The notes beneath the pieces are model-generated. The model searched no databases. It was given only the letters and a program-made list of their open reading frames with translations, and was not told where the DNA came from. Shown one piece after another: positions 27,560-36,635 of a stretch of 64,000 nt of DNA (positions are counted from its first letter, which is position 1; each line of letters begins with the position of its first letter). The DNA is taken from positions 7,749,617 to 7,813,616 of the forward strand of contig NZ_JHEG04000001.1 of NCBI RefSeq assembly GCF_000760695.4. The letters are read 5' to 3'. The translations under genes were made by a program, and so were the position numbers. The DNA is from Tolypothrix bouteillei VB521301 (GTDB taxonomy: Bacteria; Cyanobacteriota; Cyanobacteriia; Cyanobacteriales; Nostocaceae).

Positions 27560-28798
27560 ATGAACAAGATTGCCCAAAAAGTTCTAGAAACCACAGTTGA
27601 GTTCTCTGCTCCTGTCACGGCAAACTCGCCGGAACTCCAACAGCTTTTCGATTTTATCGCTTTGGGGGCTGCCGAGCGGGATCGCGATCGCATCCTTCCT
27701 TTCGACGTTATCGAACTGCTCCGTCGTTCGCGACTGGGTGCATTGCGAATCCCTATTGCTGAAGGAGGTGGTGGTAGTACCGTGCGGGATCTGTTCGAGG
27801 TCGCGATTCGATTGGGAGACGCCGATCCAAACGTTGCTCACATTCTGCGGAATCACTTCACTGTCATCGAGCGGATTTTGCGTTCCGAGCGCAGCGAAAG
27901 AAATCGTCGGTGGTTAAAGGCAGTCGTTGATGGAGCATTTTTTGGATTTGCTGGGAGCGAACTGGAAGTCAAGCGAGCCGGGAGCGGCACAGTGGTGAAT
28001 ACAAAATTGACACCTGATGACGGTGGCTATCGTTTGAATGGAGCGAAGTATTACAGCACTGGCAGCCTTTATGCAGACTTCGTAGCTGTGCGTTTGTTAG
28101 TACCTGATGGGACTTCAGCAACTGCCATTGTACCAACCAAACGAGAGGGGGTTGAGCTTGTAGACGACTGGGATGGCTTCGGACAAAGGCTGACGGGGAC
28201 TGGAACAACTGTATTCACAAATGTACGCGTAGAGGCTGATGAAGTGGTGTTTGATACTGACCCAGATAACAGTCTCCTAACCTACAATGCTACCGTCCCG
28301 CAGTTGTTCCTCACTGCAATTAACGCTGGTATTATTCGCAATGTTCTCCGCGACGCAATTAACCTCGTCCACAAACGACCCAGAACTTTTTACCATTCTA
28401 CAGCCGAGCGAGCAGCAGATGACCCGCTCATACAGCAGACAGTCGGTCAAATTGCTGCTAATGCCTTTGCCGCCGAAGCGATCGTCCTATGCGCCGCTGA
28501 CGGTCTCGATGACATCATTACCGCACGAGCCAAAGGCAAGGATGAATCAGCCGCTTCTCTTGAGGCTTCTCTGCGGGCAAGCAAGGCAAAATTGGTTGTT
28601 GATGAACTGACACTGCGCTCAACTACTTTGTTATTTGAAGTGGGTGGAGCTTCCACAACGAAAAAGGCTTACAATTTCGACCGTCACTGGCGCAATGCCC
28701 GCACCTTGTCCTCACACAACCCTGCTTCCCTCAAAGCTCGCGCAATCGGCAACTACGAAATTAATGGCACACCTCTGCCAACAGCCGCATTTTTTTAA
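27560..28798 (+). CDS. SfnB/DszC-like acyl-CoA dehydrogenase-fold flavoprotein 1
   Basis: 412 residues with the three-part acyl-CoA dehydrogenase fold: N-terminal helices (FDVIELLRRSRLGALRIP), beta middle domain (GYRLNGAKYYSTGSLYAD, LTGTGTTVFTNVRV) and C-terminal helices (QQTVGQIAANAFAAEA, LLFEVGGAST, NFDRHWRNARTLSSHNP). The HWRNARTLSSHNP end is typical of the SfnB and DszC flavin-dependent monooxygenase branch, which act on dimethylsulfone-derived or heterocyclic sulfur compounds. It heads the operon with the SsuC gene 194 bp on. A close paralogue lies at 33230-34468. AGAGAACAACA precedes ATG; no strong Shine-Dalgarno. Confidence 0.9.
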   Translation: MNKIAQKVLETTVEFSAPVTANSPELQQLFDFIALGAAERDRDRILPFDVIELLRRSRLGALRIPIAEGGGGSTVRDLFEVAIRLGDADPNVAHILRNHFTVIERILRSERSERNRRWLKAVVDGAFFGFAGSELEVKRAGSGTVVNTKLTPDDGGYRLNGAKYYSTGSLYADFVAVRLLVPDGTSATAIVPTKREGVELVDDWDGFGQRLTGTGTTVFTNVRVEADEVVFDTDPDNSLLTYNATVPQLFLTAINAGIIRNVLRDAINLVHKRPRTFYHSTAERAADDPLIQQTVGQIAANAFAAEAIVLCAADGLDDIITARAKGKDESAASLEASLRASKAKLVVDELTLRSTTLLFEVGGASTTKKAYNFDRHWRNARTLSSHNPASLKARAIGNYEINGTPLPTAAFF

Positions 28799-28991
28799 GG
28801 CAGAAGCTCCATTGACTCGGGTTGAATTCAGAGAAGCGAAGGAAGCTCTAAATCTCGCTTCCTTTAGATACTGCTATCACATAAATTACCCAGTCATTTC
28901 AGCTGTCGCTCGACCGGAAAAGTCTTTCTGGGAAATTAAATTATTATCACATTATCTTAAGTCACCATAATACAGAATTCGGATTCTTACC

Positions 28992-29870
28992 GTGAGTGCT
29001 TTCAATTCCAGTAAGGTTCAACCGCAGGCAGAATTATCCAGTCAATCTCTAGTCCTCGTCGATCTCAGTGCCAGAATAAAGCGATCGCCTTGGCGTGAAG
29101 TATGGGATTTATGGCGTGGGCGACTGCTGAGAGTGGCAAGCCCAGTATTGATTACCATTCTTTGGCAGACAGTCTCTATGTTTGGCATCATTCCATCTGA
29201 GATCCTCCCGTCGCCGACAGATATTTTAGCGGCTTTTGGAGAGTTGATCGGGCTCGGCGAGCTACAAGATGCACTACCGACTTCGTTATCTCGTTCTCTG
29301 ACAGGGCTGGCGATCGGTGGAAGCATTGGTCTGGTGCTCGGATTGTTCGCTGGTTTGTGGCGTGTTGGGGAAGAAATTTTCGATGCGCCACTTCAGATGT
29401 TGCGGACGATCCCATTTATCGCCCTCGTGCCGCTCTTCATCACTTGGTTTGGCATTGACGAGACAGCTAAAATTATTGTCATTACTGTTGCCACTATCTT
29501 TCCTATCTACTTAAATACTTACGCCGGTGTTCGGGGTGTCGATCCCAAACTCTTAGAAGCTGCCACCGTCTTTGGGCTCTCTCGCCGGCAGGCAGTGCGG
29601 TATGTCATCCTCCCAACCGCATTACCTTCTATTCTGGTCGGTTTACGCTTTTCTGCGGGAACATCCTTACTGGCGCTGGTTGTAGCCGAGCAAATCAATG
29701 CGCGATCGGGTATCGGCTATATCCTCAACAATGCCAATGCAAACCAACGCTCCGACATCATAATTGCTGGCATCATTGTTTATGCAGCACTTGGGATCGC
29801 CAATGATATCGTGATGCGTCTGCTCGAGCGGCTTGCACTACCTTGGAGGCCAAACATTGTCCTTAACTAA
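28992..29870 (+). CDS. ssuC: SsuC-type ABC transporter permease
   Basis: 292 residues from GTG 28992. Six membrane segments and the BPD_transp_1 EAA loop (LLEAATVFGLSRRQAVRYVI), with TIPFIALVPLFITWFGI and SAGTSLLALVVAEQINA that are characteristic of the aliphatic sulfonate/taurine permeases. It is the only separate permease of this class in the window and overlaps the ATPase gene, so SsuBC form one importer core, presumably shared by several receptors. Confidence 0.9.
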   Translation: MSAFNSSKVQPQAELSSQSLVLVDLSARIKRSPWREVWDLWRGRLLRVASPVLITILWQTVSMFGIIPSEILPSPTDILAAFGELIGLGELQDALPTSLSRSLTGLAIGGSIGLVLGLFAGLWRVGEEIFDAPLQMLRTIPFIALVPLFITWFGIDETAKIIVITVATIFPIYLNTYAGVRGVDPKLLEAATVFGLSRRQAVRYVILPTALPSILVGLRFSAGTSLLALVVAEQINARSGIGYILNNANANQRSDIIIAGIIVYAALGIANDIVMRLLERLALPWRPNIVLN

Positions 29871-30666
29871 TTACACGCACGCACCAGCTAAGATTAGCAC
29901 CTTACATGCCGTTGAACTTACCGACGTTCGTCGTGTCTTTGGCAAGCGGGCTGTCCTCAATGGCATCAATCTGACAATTCATCAAGCAGAATTTGTGGCA
30001 GTGCTTGGTCCCTCTGGTACTGGTAAAACTACATTGCTGCGTCTGCTATCCGGTCTCGATCGCACCGATAGCGGCTCGGTGCGAGTAGCCGCAAACCGCT
30101 CAGTTGTTTTCCAAGAACCTCGGTTGGTTCTTGCCAAGCGAGTCTGGGAAAACGTAGTCCTGGGAAGCCAAGGACGTGCTGCACGGCGGGATGCACTGCA
30201 AGCTTTGGAAGAAGTAGGTCTTCGCAACCATGCTGATGCATGGCCCAAAACCCTCTCTGGTGGAGAAGCTCAACGGGTGGCTCTTGCCCGAGCTTTGGTA
30301 AGACAGCCGAGTTTGTTGCTTCTCGATGAGCCATTTGCTAGCCTCGATGCTCTAACCCGCATCAAAATGTACGAACTCGTGGCCCAACTCTGGGAACGCC
30401 ACCATCCTGCTGTTGTTCTTGTCACCCATGATGTTGATGAAGCAATTCTGCTGGCGGATCGCATTCTGGTACTGGCAAATGGGTCTGTTAATCTCGATCT
30501 AACAATTGACACGGACAAACCTCGCGATCGCGCAGATCCCGCCTTTGCAGCGCTCCGCGTCCGTCTGCTTGCAGAACTTGGCGTTGCTCCAAACCACGCC
30601 AAACCACCCACTGAACCGATCCAAAACGCAGTCATATCAAACTGGAGATCCGATCGTGAGATTTAG
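29857..30666 (+). CDS. ssuB: SsuB-type ABC transporter ATPase
   Basis: 269 residues from TTG 29857, chosen because GGAGG lies at 29845-29849, 7 nt before it; another in-frame TTG at 29833 has no such site. Overlaps the end of ssuC by 14 bp. Walker A VLGPSGTGKTTLLRL, Q-loop VVFQEPRL, signature LSGGEAQRVALAR, Walker B LLLLDEPFASLD and switch VLVTHDVDEA. Short linker and VFQEPRLV are as in SsuB/TauB. It powers the SsuC channel. Confidence 0.9.
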   Translation: MSLTNYTHAPAKISTLHAVELTDVRRVFGKRAVLNGINLTIHQAEFVAVLGPSGTGKTTLLRLLSGLDRTDSGSVRVAANRSVVFQEPRLVLAKRVWENVVLGSQGRAARRDALQALEEVGLRNHADAWPKTLSGGEAQRVALARALVRQPSLLLLDEPFASLDALTRIKMYELVAQLWERHHPAVVLVTHDVDEAILLADRILVLANGSVNLDLTIDTDKPRDRADPAFAALRVRLLAELGVAPNHAKPPTEPIQNAVISNWRSDREI

Positions 30667-31714
30667 CCGACGAGAAGTTTTTTTATCCCTTGGCGCAATC
30701 ACTGCGGGAGCGATCGTTAGCTGCCGCGACCTCCGCCAGAGCGATAACCGTGTCAATTCATCCATAGCAAGTTCTGTAAGTTCCAACTCAGGTCGAGTCA
30801 AACTAATTGTCGGACAACAGGATAATGCCTTACAAGAAACTGTAGCCGCATCTGGGGTGTTGGAGGGATTAACCTTCGATCTGCAATGGGCAGTTATTCC
30901 CGGTCCTGCCGCTCAGTTGGCTGCACTCTATTCTAAAGCCATTGATGTTGGTTTGGTGGGTGATACTTCACTGATTGTAGAGCAAGGGCGTGCAAAAATT
31001 GAATGGACGGAGGAAACCGCTCCCCTTCAAAACGTGGCTTACAGGAAGAATCCCGGTCCGGAATACCGAGCAACCATCACGGCTGTACGCAACAGTGCCA
31101 ATATTAAGACACTAGCAGATTTGCGAGGCAAGAAATGGGTCTCGAATTTTGGTGGTATCAATTATTTCATGTATGTCTTGTCGCGTATTAAAGCGGGGCT
31201 AAAGGTCACCGATATCAATTACATAGAACTTGTTGACGGATCTGCGGCTGGTGCTGCATTCAAAGCAGGGCGTGCTGACGTGTTTTCGGGAAGTATTGGC
31301 ACGATTAAGGAAGCTCTAGACAGTGGTGAAGCCCGTATTTTGCTTCATGCAGAGGATTTAGGAATGCTTGCTGCTGGTGCTTTCACAGCCCGTAGCGATG
31401 TCATTCGCGATCCAGATAAAAGCAAGGCGCTGGCTGATTTCTTCGAGCGAGTCCGCAAACACTATGACTGGTATGCCAAAAATCTCGATGTCGTCGAGAA
31501 GATTTACGTTGAAAAACGGAAGCAGAAGCTTAAATTAGCAAAATATTTCGCAGCACAAGATTTTGCAGCATTCATTCCAATTGATGATGATATTGTCAAA
31601 CGTCAGCAAGGTCTTGCTGATAGGTTGTTTCAAGCGGGAGAAATTCCTAAAAAAATCAATGTGAATGTACATCACAGCCGAAAGTTCAATTCGGCAACGA
31701 CATTATCAGCCTGA
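30656..31714 (+). CDS. SsuA-type ABC substrate-binding protein 3
   Basis: 352 residues from GTG 30656, which has GGAG at 30644-30647 and overlaps the ssuB stop by 11 bp; the frame is open upstream to 30506 but inside ssuB. The N-terminus SRREVFLSLGAITAG resembles a twin-arginine signal and is followed by a lipobox (GAIVSC). Binding-protein fold: KLIVGQQDNALQE, DVGLVGDTSLIVEQG, LADLRGKKWVSNFGGINYF and RADVFSGSIGT. Translational coupling with ssuBC marks it as the dedicated receptor of this importer. Confidence 0.88.
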   Translation: MRFSRREVFLSLGAITAGAIVSCRDLRQSDNRVNSSIASSVSSNSGRVKLIVGQQDNALQETVAASGVLEGLTFDLQWAVIPGPAAQLAALYSKAIDVGLVGDTSLIVEQGRAKIEWTEETAPLQNVAYRKNPGPEYRATITAVRNSANIKTLADLRGKKWVSNFGGINYFMYVLSRIKAGLKVTDINYIELVDGSAAGAAFKAGRADVFSGSIGTIKEALDSGEARILLHAEDLGMLAAGAFTARSDVIRDPDKSKALADFFERVRKHYDWYAKNLDVVEKIYVEKRKQKLKLAKYFAAQDFAAFIPIDDDIVKRQQGLADRLFQAGEIPKKINVNVHHSRKFNSATTLSA

Positions 31715-31809
31715 AATTACCGATCGGTATTTACGGTATGGAATATTTTCTCCTATAGCTTAGCAGGTAGTTTTTTAGTCGTTCCGACTATCTCAAAGGA
31801 ATCAAGACA

Positions 31810-33156
31810 ATGACAGATCGTCACCAACTACACCTGAATCTGCTGTTTAATAATGCTGGTAACTACAGCTCGGCTTGGCGATGGCCTGATAGCGATCCCG
31901 GAGCTTTTGCAGACATTCAATATTATGTGCGTACAGCACAGCTGTGCGAGCGCGGCACTTTCGATGCGATTTTTTTAGCCGATCATCCTGCCCTTGGCGA
32001 ATATTCTGAGTACCGTCCATTTCAATCGCTAGAACCAACCATCGCTCTAGCAGCAGTGGCATCTGCTACCGAGCGCATCGGTTTAATCGCCACCGCATCG
32101 ACTACATACAATGAACCCTACAATATTGCCCGTCGCTTTGCGACGTTAGATCGTGTAAGTGGTGGGCGTGTCGGCTGGAATGTTGTTACAACAGCCAACC
32201 CTGAAGCCGCATATAACTTCGGTCAGACTGATGTCATTTCCCATGATACGCGCTACGAGAGAGCAGGAGAATTTACCGAGGTTGTACAAGCCCTCTGGGA
32301 TAGTTGGGAGGATGACGCATTTATAGGTGATAAGGCATCTGCACGCTTTATCGATCCCTCTCGCGTCCATCCAATCAATCATAAAGGTAAGTATTTTTCA
32401 GTACAAGGGCCGTTGAATGTACCGCGATCGCCACAGGGTCGGCCAGTTTTGGTTCAAGCGGGTGGTTCGGATGATGGTCGAGACTTGGCAGCGAAATATG
32501 CCGAAGTCGTTTTTACTGCAGCTCAATCGTTACCACAGGCAGTTGCCTATAGTAATGATTTACGCAACCGTGCCCGCAAATTTGGGCGATCGCCAGATGC
32601 CATTGTTATCTTACCCGGTCTTGTCACCGTCATTGGTAGCACGGAAGCTGAAGCAAAGCGCCGCGAACAAGAACTTTGGGAATTAGTACCGATAGAATAC
32701 GGTCTGGGTAGGTTAGCTAATATACTTCAAGTCGAGCCAGAGGTTTTAAAGTTAGACGAGCGTTTGCCTGAAAATTTGCCACTACCTGTGAATAGCAATC
32801 AAACTATGTTCAAAGTTGCAGTTGACGTTGCTAGGCGTGGCAATCTCACCGTGCGCGAGTTGATTAAAGCTCTAGGCGGTGGTGGTACAATGCATCGCAT
32901 TGTCGTTGGCACTCCAGAACAGGTGGCAGATTCCATTGAAGAATGGTTCTTGTCAGGTGCAGTTGGTGGCTTCAATGTGGTGCCAGACGCAATCGCTTCA
33001 GGGCTAGAAGTATTCGTCGATTTTGTAGTACCGGAACTGCGCCGCCGGGGTATTTTCCGCACTGAGTATAAAGGGCGCACCCTGCGGGAGCATTATGGGT
33101 TGGAACGCCCGCAGAGCCGATATGCTCGTGAAAACCGTCAAGCTGTTCCAGCCTAG
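31810..33156 (+). CDS. NtaA/SnaA/DszA-type FMN-dependent monooxygenase
   Basis: 448 residues, luciferase-like (LLM) TIM barrel of the NtaA/SnaA/DszA branch: LHLNLLFNNAGNYSSAWRWP start, FDAIFLADHPALGEYSEY, ERIGLIATASTTYNEPYN, GGRVGWNVVTTANPEAA and RPVLVQAGGSDDGRDLAAKY. Members use FMNH2 from a separate reductase and cleave C-S or C-N bonds (dibenzothiophene sulfone, nitrilotriacetate). No flavin reductase gene is in the operon. Flanked by the two SfnB-like paralogues. An AAGGAA box precedes ATG. Confidence 0.9.
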   Translation: MTDRHQLHLNLLFNNAGNYSSAWRWPDSDPGAFADIQYYVRTAQLCERGTFDAIFLADHPALGEYSEYRPFQSLEPTIALAAVASATERIGLIATASTTYNEPYNIARRFATLDRVSGGRVGWNVVTTANPEAAYNFGQTDVISHDTRYERAGEFTEVVQALWDSWEDDAFIGDKASARFIDPSRVHPINHKGKYFSVQGPLNVPRSPQGRPVLVQAGGSDDGRDLAAKYAEVVFTAAQSLPQAVAYSNDLRNRARKFGRSPDAIVILPGLVTVIGSTEAEAKRREQELWELVPIEYGLGRLANILQVEPEVLKLDERLPENLPLPVNSNQTMFKVAVDVARRGNLTVRELIKALGGGGTMHRIVVGTPEQVADSIEEWFLSGAVGGFNVVPDAIASGLEVFVDFVVPELRRRGIFRTEYKGRTLREHYGLERPQSRYARENRQAVPA

Positions 33157-33229
33157 ATCGTATTTGAGAAAAGCACCGAAATCGGACTGCTTCACAAGTT
33201 GCAAACTTTACATATTGGAGATAGAAACA

Positions 33230-34468
33230 ATGATTAAGAGTCTAGAAAAAGTTTCAAATACCACAATTCAGTTTTCGACTCCTCTGACAGCAAACTCGCC
33301 GGAACTCCAGCAGCTTTTCGACTTTATCGCTTTGGGGGCTGCCGATCGCGATCGCAATCGCATCCTTCCTTTCGATGTTGTCGAACTGATTCGTCGTTCG
33401 CGGCTGGGTGCATTGCGAATTCCTGTTTCCGAAGGTGGTGGCGGTAGCTCAGCACGGGAACTGTTTGAAGTCGTCATTCGATTGGGAGAAGCTGACCCAA
33501 ACGTTGCTCACATTGTGCGGAATCATTTCTCCGTGACGGAGCGTATTTTGCGTTCCGAGCGCAGTGAGAGGAATCGTCGATGGCTGAAGGCGGTTGTTGA
33601 TGGGGCGATTATTGGACTTGCTTCAACCGAACTAGAAGTTAAACGAGCTGGCGGTGGCGCGGTGGCGAATACGAAATTAACACCCGATAACGACGGTTAT
33701 CGTCTAAACGGGACGAAGTATTACAGTACTGGTAGCCTTTATGCAGACTTAATTTTCGTGCGAGTACTAGCACCTGACGATACCATAGCGATCGCACTTC
33801 TGCCTACCAAACGCGAAGGAATTGAGCTTGTGGATGATTGGGACGGCTTCGGACAAAGGCTAACGGGTACGGGGACTACGACATTCACCAATGTTCGCGT
33901 GGAAGCAGATGAAGTATTTTTTGAGACAGATACAGACAAAGATAACTCACCTTACAACATTGTCCCACAATTGTTTCTGACAGCAATTAACGCTGGCATT
34001 ATTCGCAGTGTTTTGGAGGATGCAAAAAAGCTCGTCCATACCCGACCTCGGACTTTCTACCATGCTGTAGCCGAGCAAGCAGTTGACGATCCACTCTTGC
34101 AGCAGACTGTCGGTCAAATTGCAGCCAACGCCTTTGCAGCCGAAGCGATCGTGCTACAAGCAGCCGATGCTCTCGATCGCCTAGACGGTGCTCGTTCCGA
34201 GGGAGAGGAATTTGAGACAGCAGTGGCACTAGCAGCTTCTCTCAGTGCAGCTAAAGCCAAATTGATTGTTGACGATCTATCGCTACGCTCAGCCACCCTG
34301 TTATTTGAAGTGGGTGGAGCTTCAACAACAAAACAAAGCTACAACTTCGATCGCCATTGGCGAAACGCACGTACTCTAGCATCGCACAACCCTTCTCATT
34401 TTAAAGCTCGTGCGATCGGAGACTACGAAATCAACGGCACGCCACTGCCACAGAGAGGATTTTTCTAA
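33230..34468 (+). CDS. SfnB/DszC-like acyl-CoA dehydrogenase-fold flavoprotein 2
   Basis: 412 residues from ATG 33230 with GGAG at 33217-33220. Same length and domain plan as the protein at 27560-28798, and many segments are identical (ANSPELQQLFDFIALGAA, RILRSERSERNRRWLKAVVD, DDWDGFGQRLTGTGTT). DNA identity is also high in long stretches, so this is a fairly recent duplication within the operon. Differences concentrate in the middle and in the C-terminal helices (DALDRLDGARSEGEEF), which may mean different substrates or partner specificity. Confidence 0.88.
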   Translation: MIKSLEKVSNTTIQFSTPLTANSPELQQLFDFIALGAADRDRNRILPFDVVELIRRSRLGALRIPVSEGGGGSSARELFEVVIRLGEADPNVAHIVRNHFSVTERILRSERSERNRRWLKAVVDGAIIGLASTELEVKRAGGGAVANTKLTPDNDGYRLNGTKYYSTGSLYADLIFVRVLAPDDTIAIALLPTKREGIELVDDWDGFGQRLTGTGTTTFTNVRVEADEVFFETDTDKDNSPYNIVPQLFLTAINAGIIRSVLEDAKKLVHTRPRTFYHAVAEQAVDDPLLQQTVGQIAANAFAAEAIVLQAADALDRLDGARSEGEEFETAVALAASLSAAKAKLIVDDLSLRSATLLFEVGGASTTKQSYNFDRHWRNARTLASHNPSHFKARAIGDYEINGTPLPQRGFF

Positions 34469-34526
34469 GGGCACAACATCTAACTGCATAGTTACTTGAC
34501 GTATCAGGATGCGCGTGAGACACATT

Positions 34527-34802
34527 ATGAAACAAATGCACCTTGTCGGCTTTATGCACTCGTCCCATGTAGTTCTCAGCCACGGTATATGGCGACATCC
34601 CCAGACCGAACTGGGTTTTTTGGGACCAGAATTTTATCAAACAATTGCCCAAACTCTGGAGCGTGGCAAGTTCGATATGGTGTTTTTTGCCGATGCGCTA
34701 GCATTTCCCGATGAGTGCAAGATTTTACCTGCTATTACACCATTTATTGGCGAGACCACCTGCGATCGACAGATGTGGGTGAAACACTATTGCCAATCGT
34801 GA
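34527..34802 (+). pseudogene. Truncated NtaA/DszA-type monooxygenase
   Basis: From ATG 34527 the first 60 residues (MKQMHLVGFMHSSHV, SHGIWRHPQTELGFLGPEFY, LERGKFDMVFFADAL) are a normal start of an LLM monooxygenase different from the one at 31810. After ADALAFPDE the frame runs into unrelated sequence and stops at 34802. The expected 350 or more further residues are missing, so this is the stump of a third oxygenase gene of the operon. Confidence 0.8.
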
Positions 34803-34824
34803 GACCATTAGCTGAGGTAGGAAA

Positions 34825-35934
34825 ATGACTAATGAACGTGATAAGGGAACACCAGAGGGCGGGGAAAGGATTCTCCGCGTCCCCCCTTCTTTACGTTGCC
34901 GTGTTTCTTCTTGGAAAAAACTTGTTTTATTTTTTACCGTTGTCTTTGGTTCGGGCTTTCTGGCAACGGCATGCGATACAGGTAACAATAATCAATCCAC
35001 TACTGCATCTGCTGGAAATCAACCTCAAACTGCACTAGTCAATCAGTCTGCCAAAAATGGAAATCAAACCACTATCAAGATTGCTTACGTCAAGTGGGCA
35101 TTGCTCCCCATTGTTAGAGAACGCGGTACGTTAGAAAAAGAACTAGCTTCTCAAAATATTCAGATCGGTTGGGTAGGTCCTTTCCCTAATTTTGCGCCAC
35201 TTTTAGAAACATTAAACGCACGGAGTACAGATATTGCTTCTGGCGGAAGTATCCCGGTAATTACAGGATTGGCAGGTGGTGCAGATATTTGCTTGCTTGC
35301 ATATCGTCCTCCAGATGTCAAGTCACAAACCATTATTGTGCCCAAAAATTCTCCTGTTCGCCAGGTTACCGATCTAATAGGTAAAAAAGTTGCAGTGAAT
35401 AAGGGAGGTGGCGGTGAACTTCTACTTCTGCAAGCATTGAAGCAGGCAAAGATATCAGAAAACAAAGTTGAGCGAGTTTATCTGGGGCCAACTGATGCTC
35501 TACCTGCTTTGCTGCAAGGACATGTAGATGCTTGGTCAATTTGGGACCCAGGACTTTCAACGGCGGAAGAAAAGTATGGAGCACGTCGAATTCTACAGAA
35601 CAATCCTGCTCCCAGCTATGGAGTTTATGTAGTTCGTCGCCCGGTATTAGCCGAACATCCTCAAGCCGTGAAAGCTATTTTAGATATCTTCAAAAAAGAA
35701 GGAGATTGGGCAACGGAAAATCCCCAACAATCTGCCACCATTTTAGAAAAAGCCATGGGGCTATCTCCGGCTGTCATCAAACGAGTGGTTGCCAACCGAC
35801 CTCCTGAAAAAGTACTGCCTTTAGAATCGAAAGTCATTGCTGATATTCAAGAAGTTGCTGATTGGATGGTGGAACAAAAAGTAATTCCCAAGCGGATAGA
35901 TGTAGCTTCGGCAGTCTGCCCAGCAACAAATTAG
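34825..35934 (+). CDS. SsuA-type ABC substrate-binding lipoprotein 4
   Basis: 369 residues. The first 30 residues are polar and look repeat-derived (TPEGGERILRVPPSLR), then a signal segment (LVLFFTVVFGSGFLATAC) with lipobox ATAC. The mature part parallels receptor 1 closely: IKIAYVKWALLPIVRERG, LTDLIGKKVAVN-type VTDLIGKKVAVNKGGGGE, VDAWSIWDPGLSTAEE, and the same ending IDVASAVCP. It closes the organosulfur island. Ligand unknown; a role as alternative receptor for SsuBC is inferred from family and context. Confidence 0.88.
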   Translation: MTNERDKGTPEGGERILRVPPSLRCRVSSWKKLVLFFTVVFGSGFLATACDTGNNNQSTTASAGNQPQTALVNQSAKNGNQTTIKIAYVKWALLPIVRERGTLEKELASQNIQIGWVGPFPNFAPLLETLNARSTDIASGGSIPVITGLAGGADICLLAYRPPDVKSQTIIVPKNSPVRQVTDLIGKKVAVNKGGGGELLLLQALKQAKISENKVERVYLGPTDALPALLQGHVDAWSIWDPGLSTAEEKYGARRILQNNPAPSYGVYVVRRPVLAEHPQAVKAILDIFKKEGDWATENPQQSATILEKAMGLSPAVIKRVVANRPPEKVLPLESKVIADIQEVADWMVEQKVIPKRIDVASAVCPATN

Positions 35935-36042
35935 CAAAGGAACTGGATTATAGATGCGAGGCTGAACCCTTATAACTTTTTAGTATAAACGATTACTTTG
36001 ATAGAATCAGGTGGGCATTGCCCATCAAAGCTTTCTTGATTG

Positions 36043-36309
36043 TTAAGTGTTGTCTTTATATACCTGGCTACGATGTCCGATTTCCACAATGCTTATCAAT
36101 AGAACATTATCAAAAATATCGTATATAATGCGATAGTCACCTACTCTAATTCGATAAGAATTTTCTTTACCTTGTAACTTTTTAACTCCGTTAGGACGTG
36201 GTTCTATTGCTAAGTCATCTATTTTGATTTGTATGCGATCTTGCAATTCTTGAGATAGTTTTCTAAACATTTTTCGCGCAGCTTTTGTGAATTTAATTTC
36301 GTAAATCAC
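36043..36309 (-). CDS. RelE/ParE-family toxin
   Basis: 88 residues with the RelE-type plan: IKFTKAARKMFRKLSQELQ, RPNGVKKLQGKENSYRIRVG and DYRIIYDIFDNVLLISIVEIGHR. Basic residues at the end of the core (R77-type, HRSQVYKD) fit an mRNA-cutting member. The start overlaps the antitoxin stop by 4 bp (ATGA). A TGGGCATTGCCCA palindrome lies just downstream. Confidence 0.85.
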   Translation of the reverse strand: MIYEIKFTKAARKMFRKLSQELQDRIQIKIDDLAIEPRPNGVKKLQGKENSYRIRVGDYRIIYDIFDNVLLISIVEIGHRSQVYKDNT

Positions 36310-36545
36310 GCTACGTCCTTTTTTCTTTCAGCAGCAATTTCCTTTTTAATTTCATCCCATGCGATAAGACTATTATTTTCTATATCACTTTTAACAGCAT
36401 TATAGGCTCTTAAATCGTTCTCCTCCTCTTCTGCTTCGATTTTTTGTAGGAATGCGTAAATTTCATCTAAAGTACTATCGTAAGCTTGATTTAGCAGTAT
36501 GTTGATAGCTTTTATTATTTCTTGTCTTTCGTGTTCTGTTTTCAT
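36306..36545 (-). CDS. Antitoxin partner of the RelE-family toxin
   Basis: 79 residues, highly charged and helical (KAINILLNQAYDSTLDEIYA, EAEEEENDLRAYNAV, IKKEIAAERKKD). It immediately precedes and overlaps the toxin gene, the usual order, and such antitoxins are typically repressors of the pair. No recognisable ribbon-helix-helix motif, so the family is uncertain. Confidence 0.75.
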   Translation of the reverse strand: MKTEHERQEIIKAINILLNQAYDSTLDEIYAFLQKIEAEEEENDLRAYNAVKSDIENNSLIAWDEIKKEIAAERKKDVA

Positions 36546-36635
36546 GTTTATACCTCTTCTAAAGTTTCCTACAGTTTACTTATTTTCATCCGTAGAAATT
36601 CCTTGTTTAAGTATATCTAATTATTTGACTAACTG

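Noticed and set aside
30029..30635. Minus-strand frames opposite ssuB
   Set aside because: Shadow frames in GC-richer coding DNA; the plus-strand gene has all ATPase motifs.
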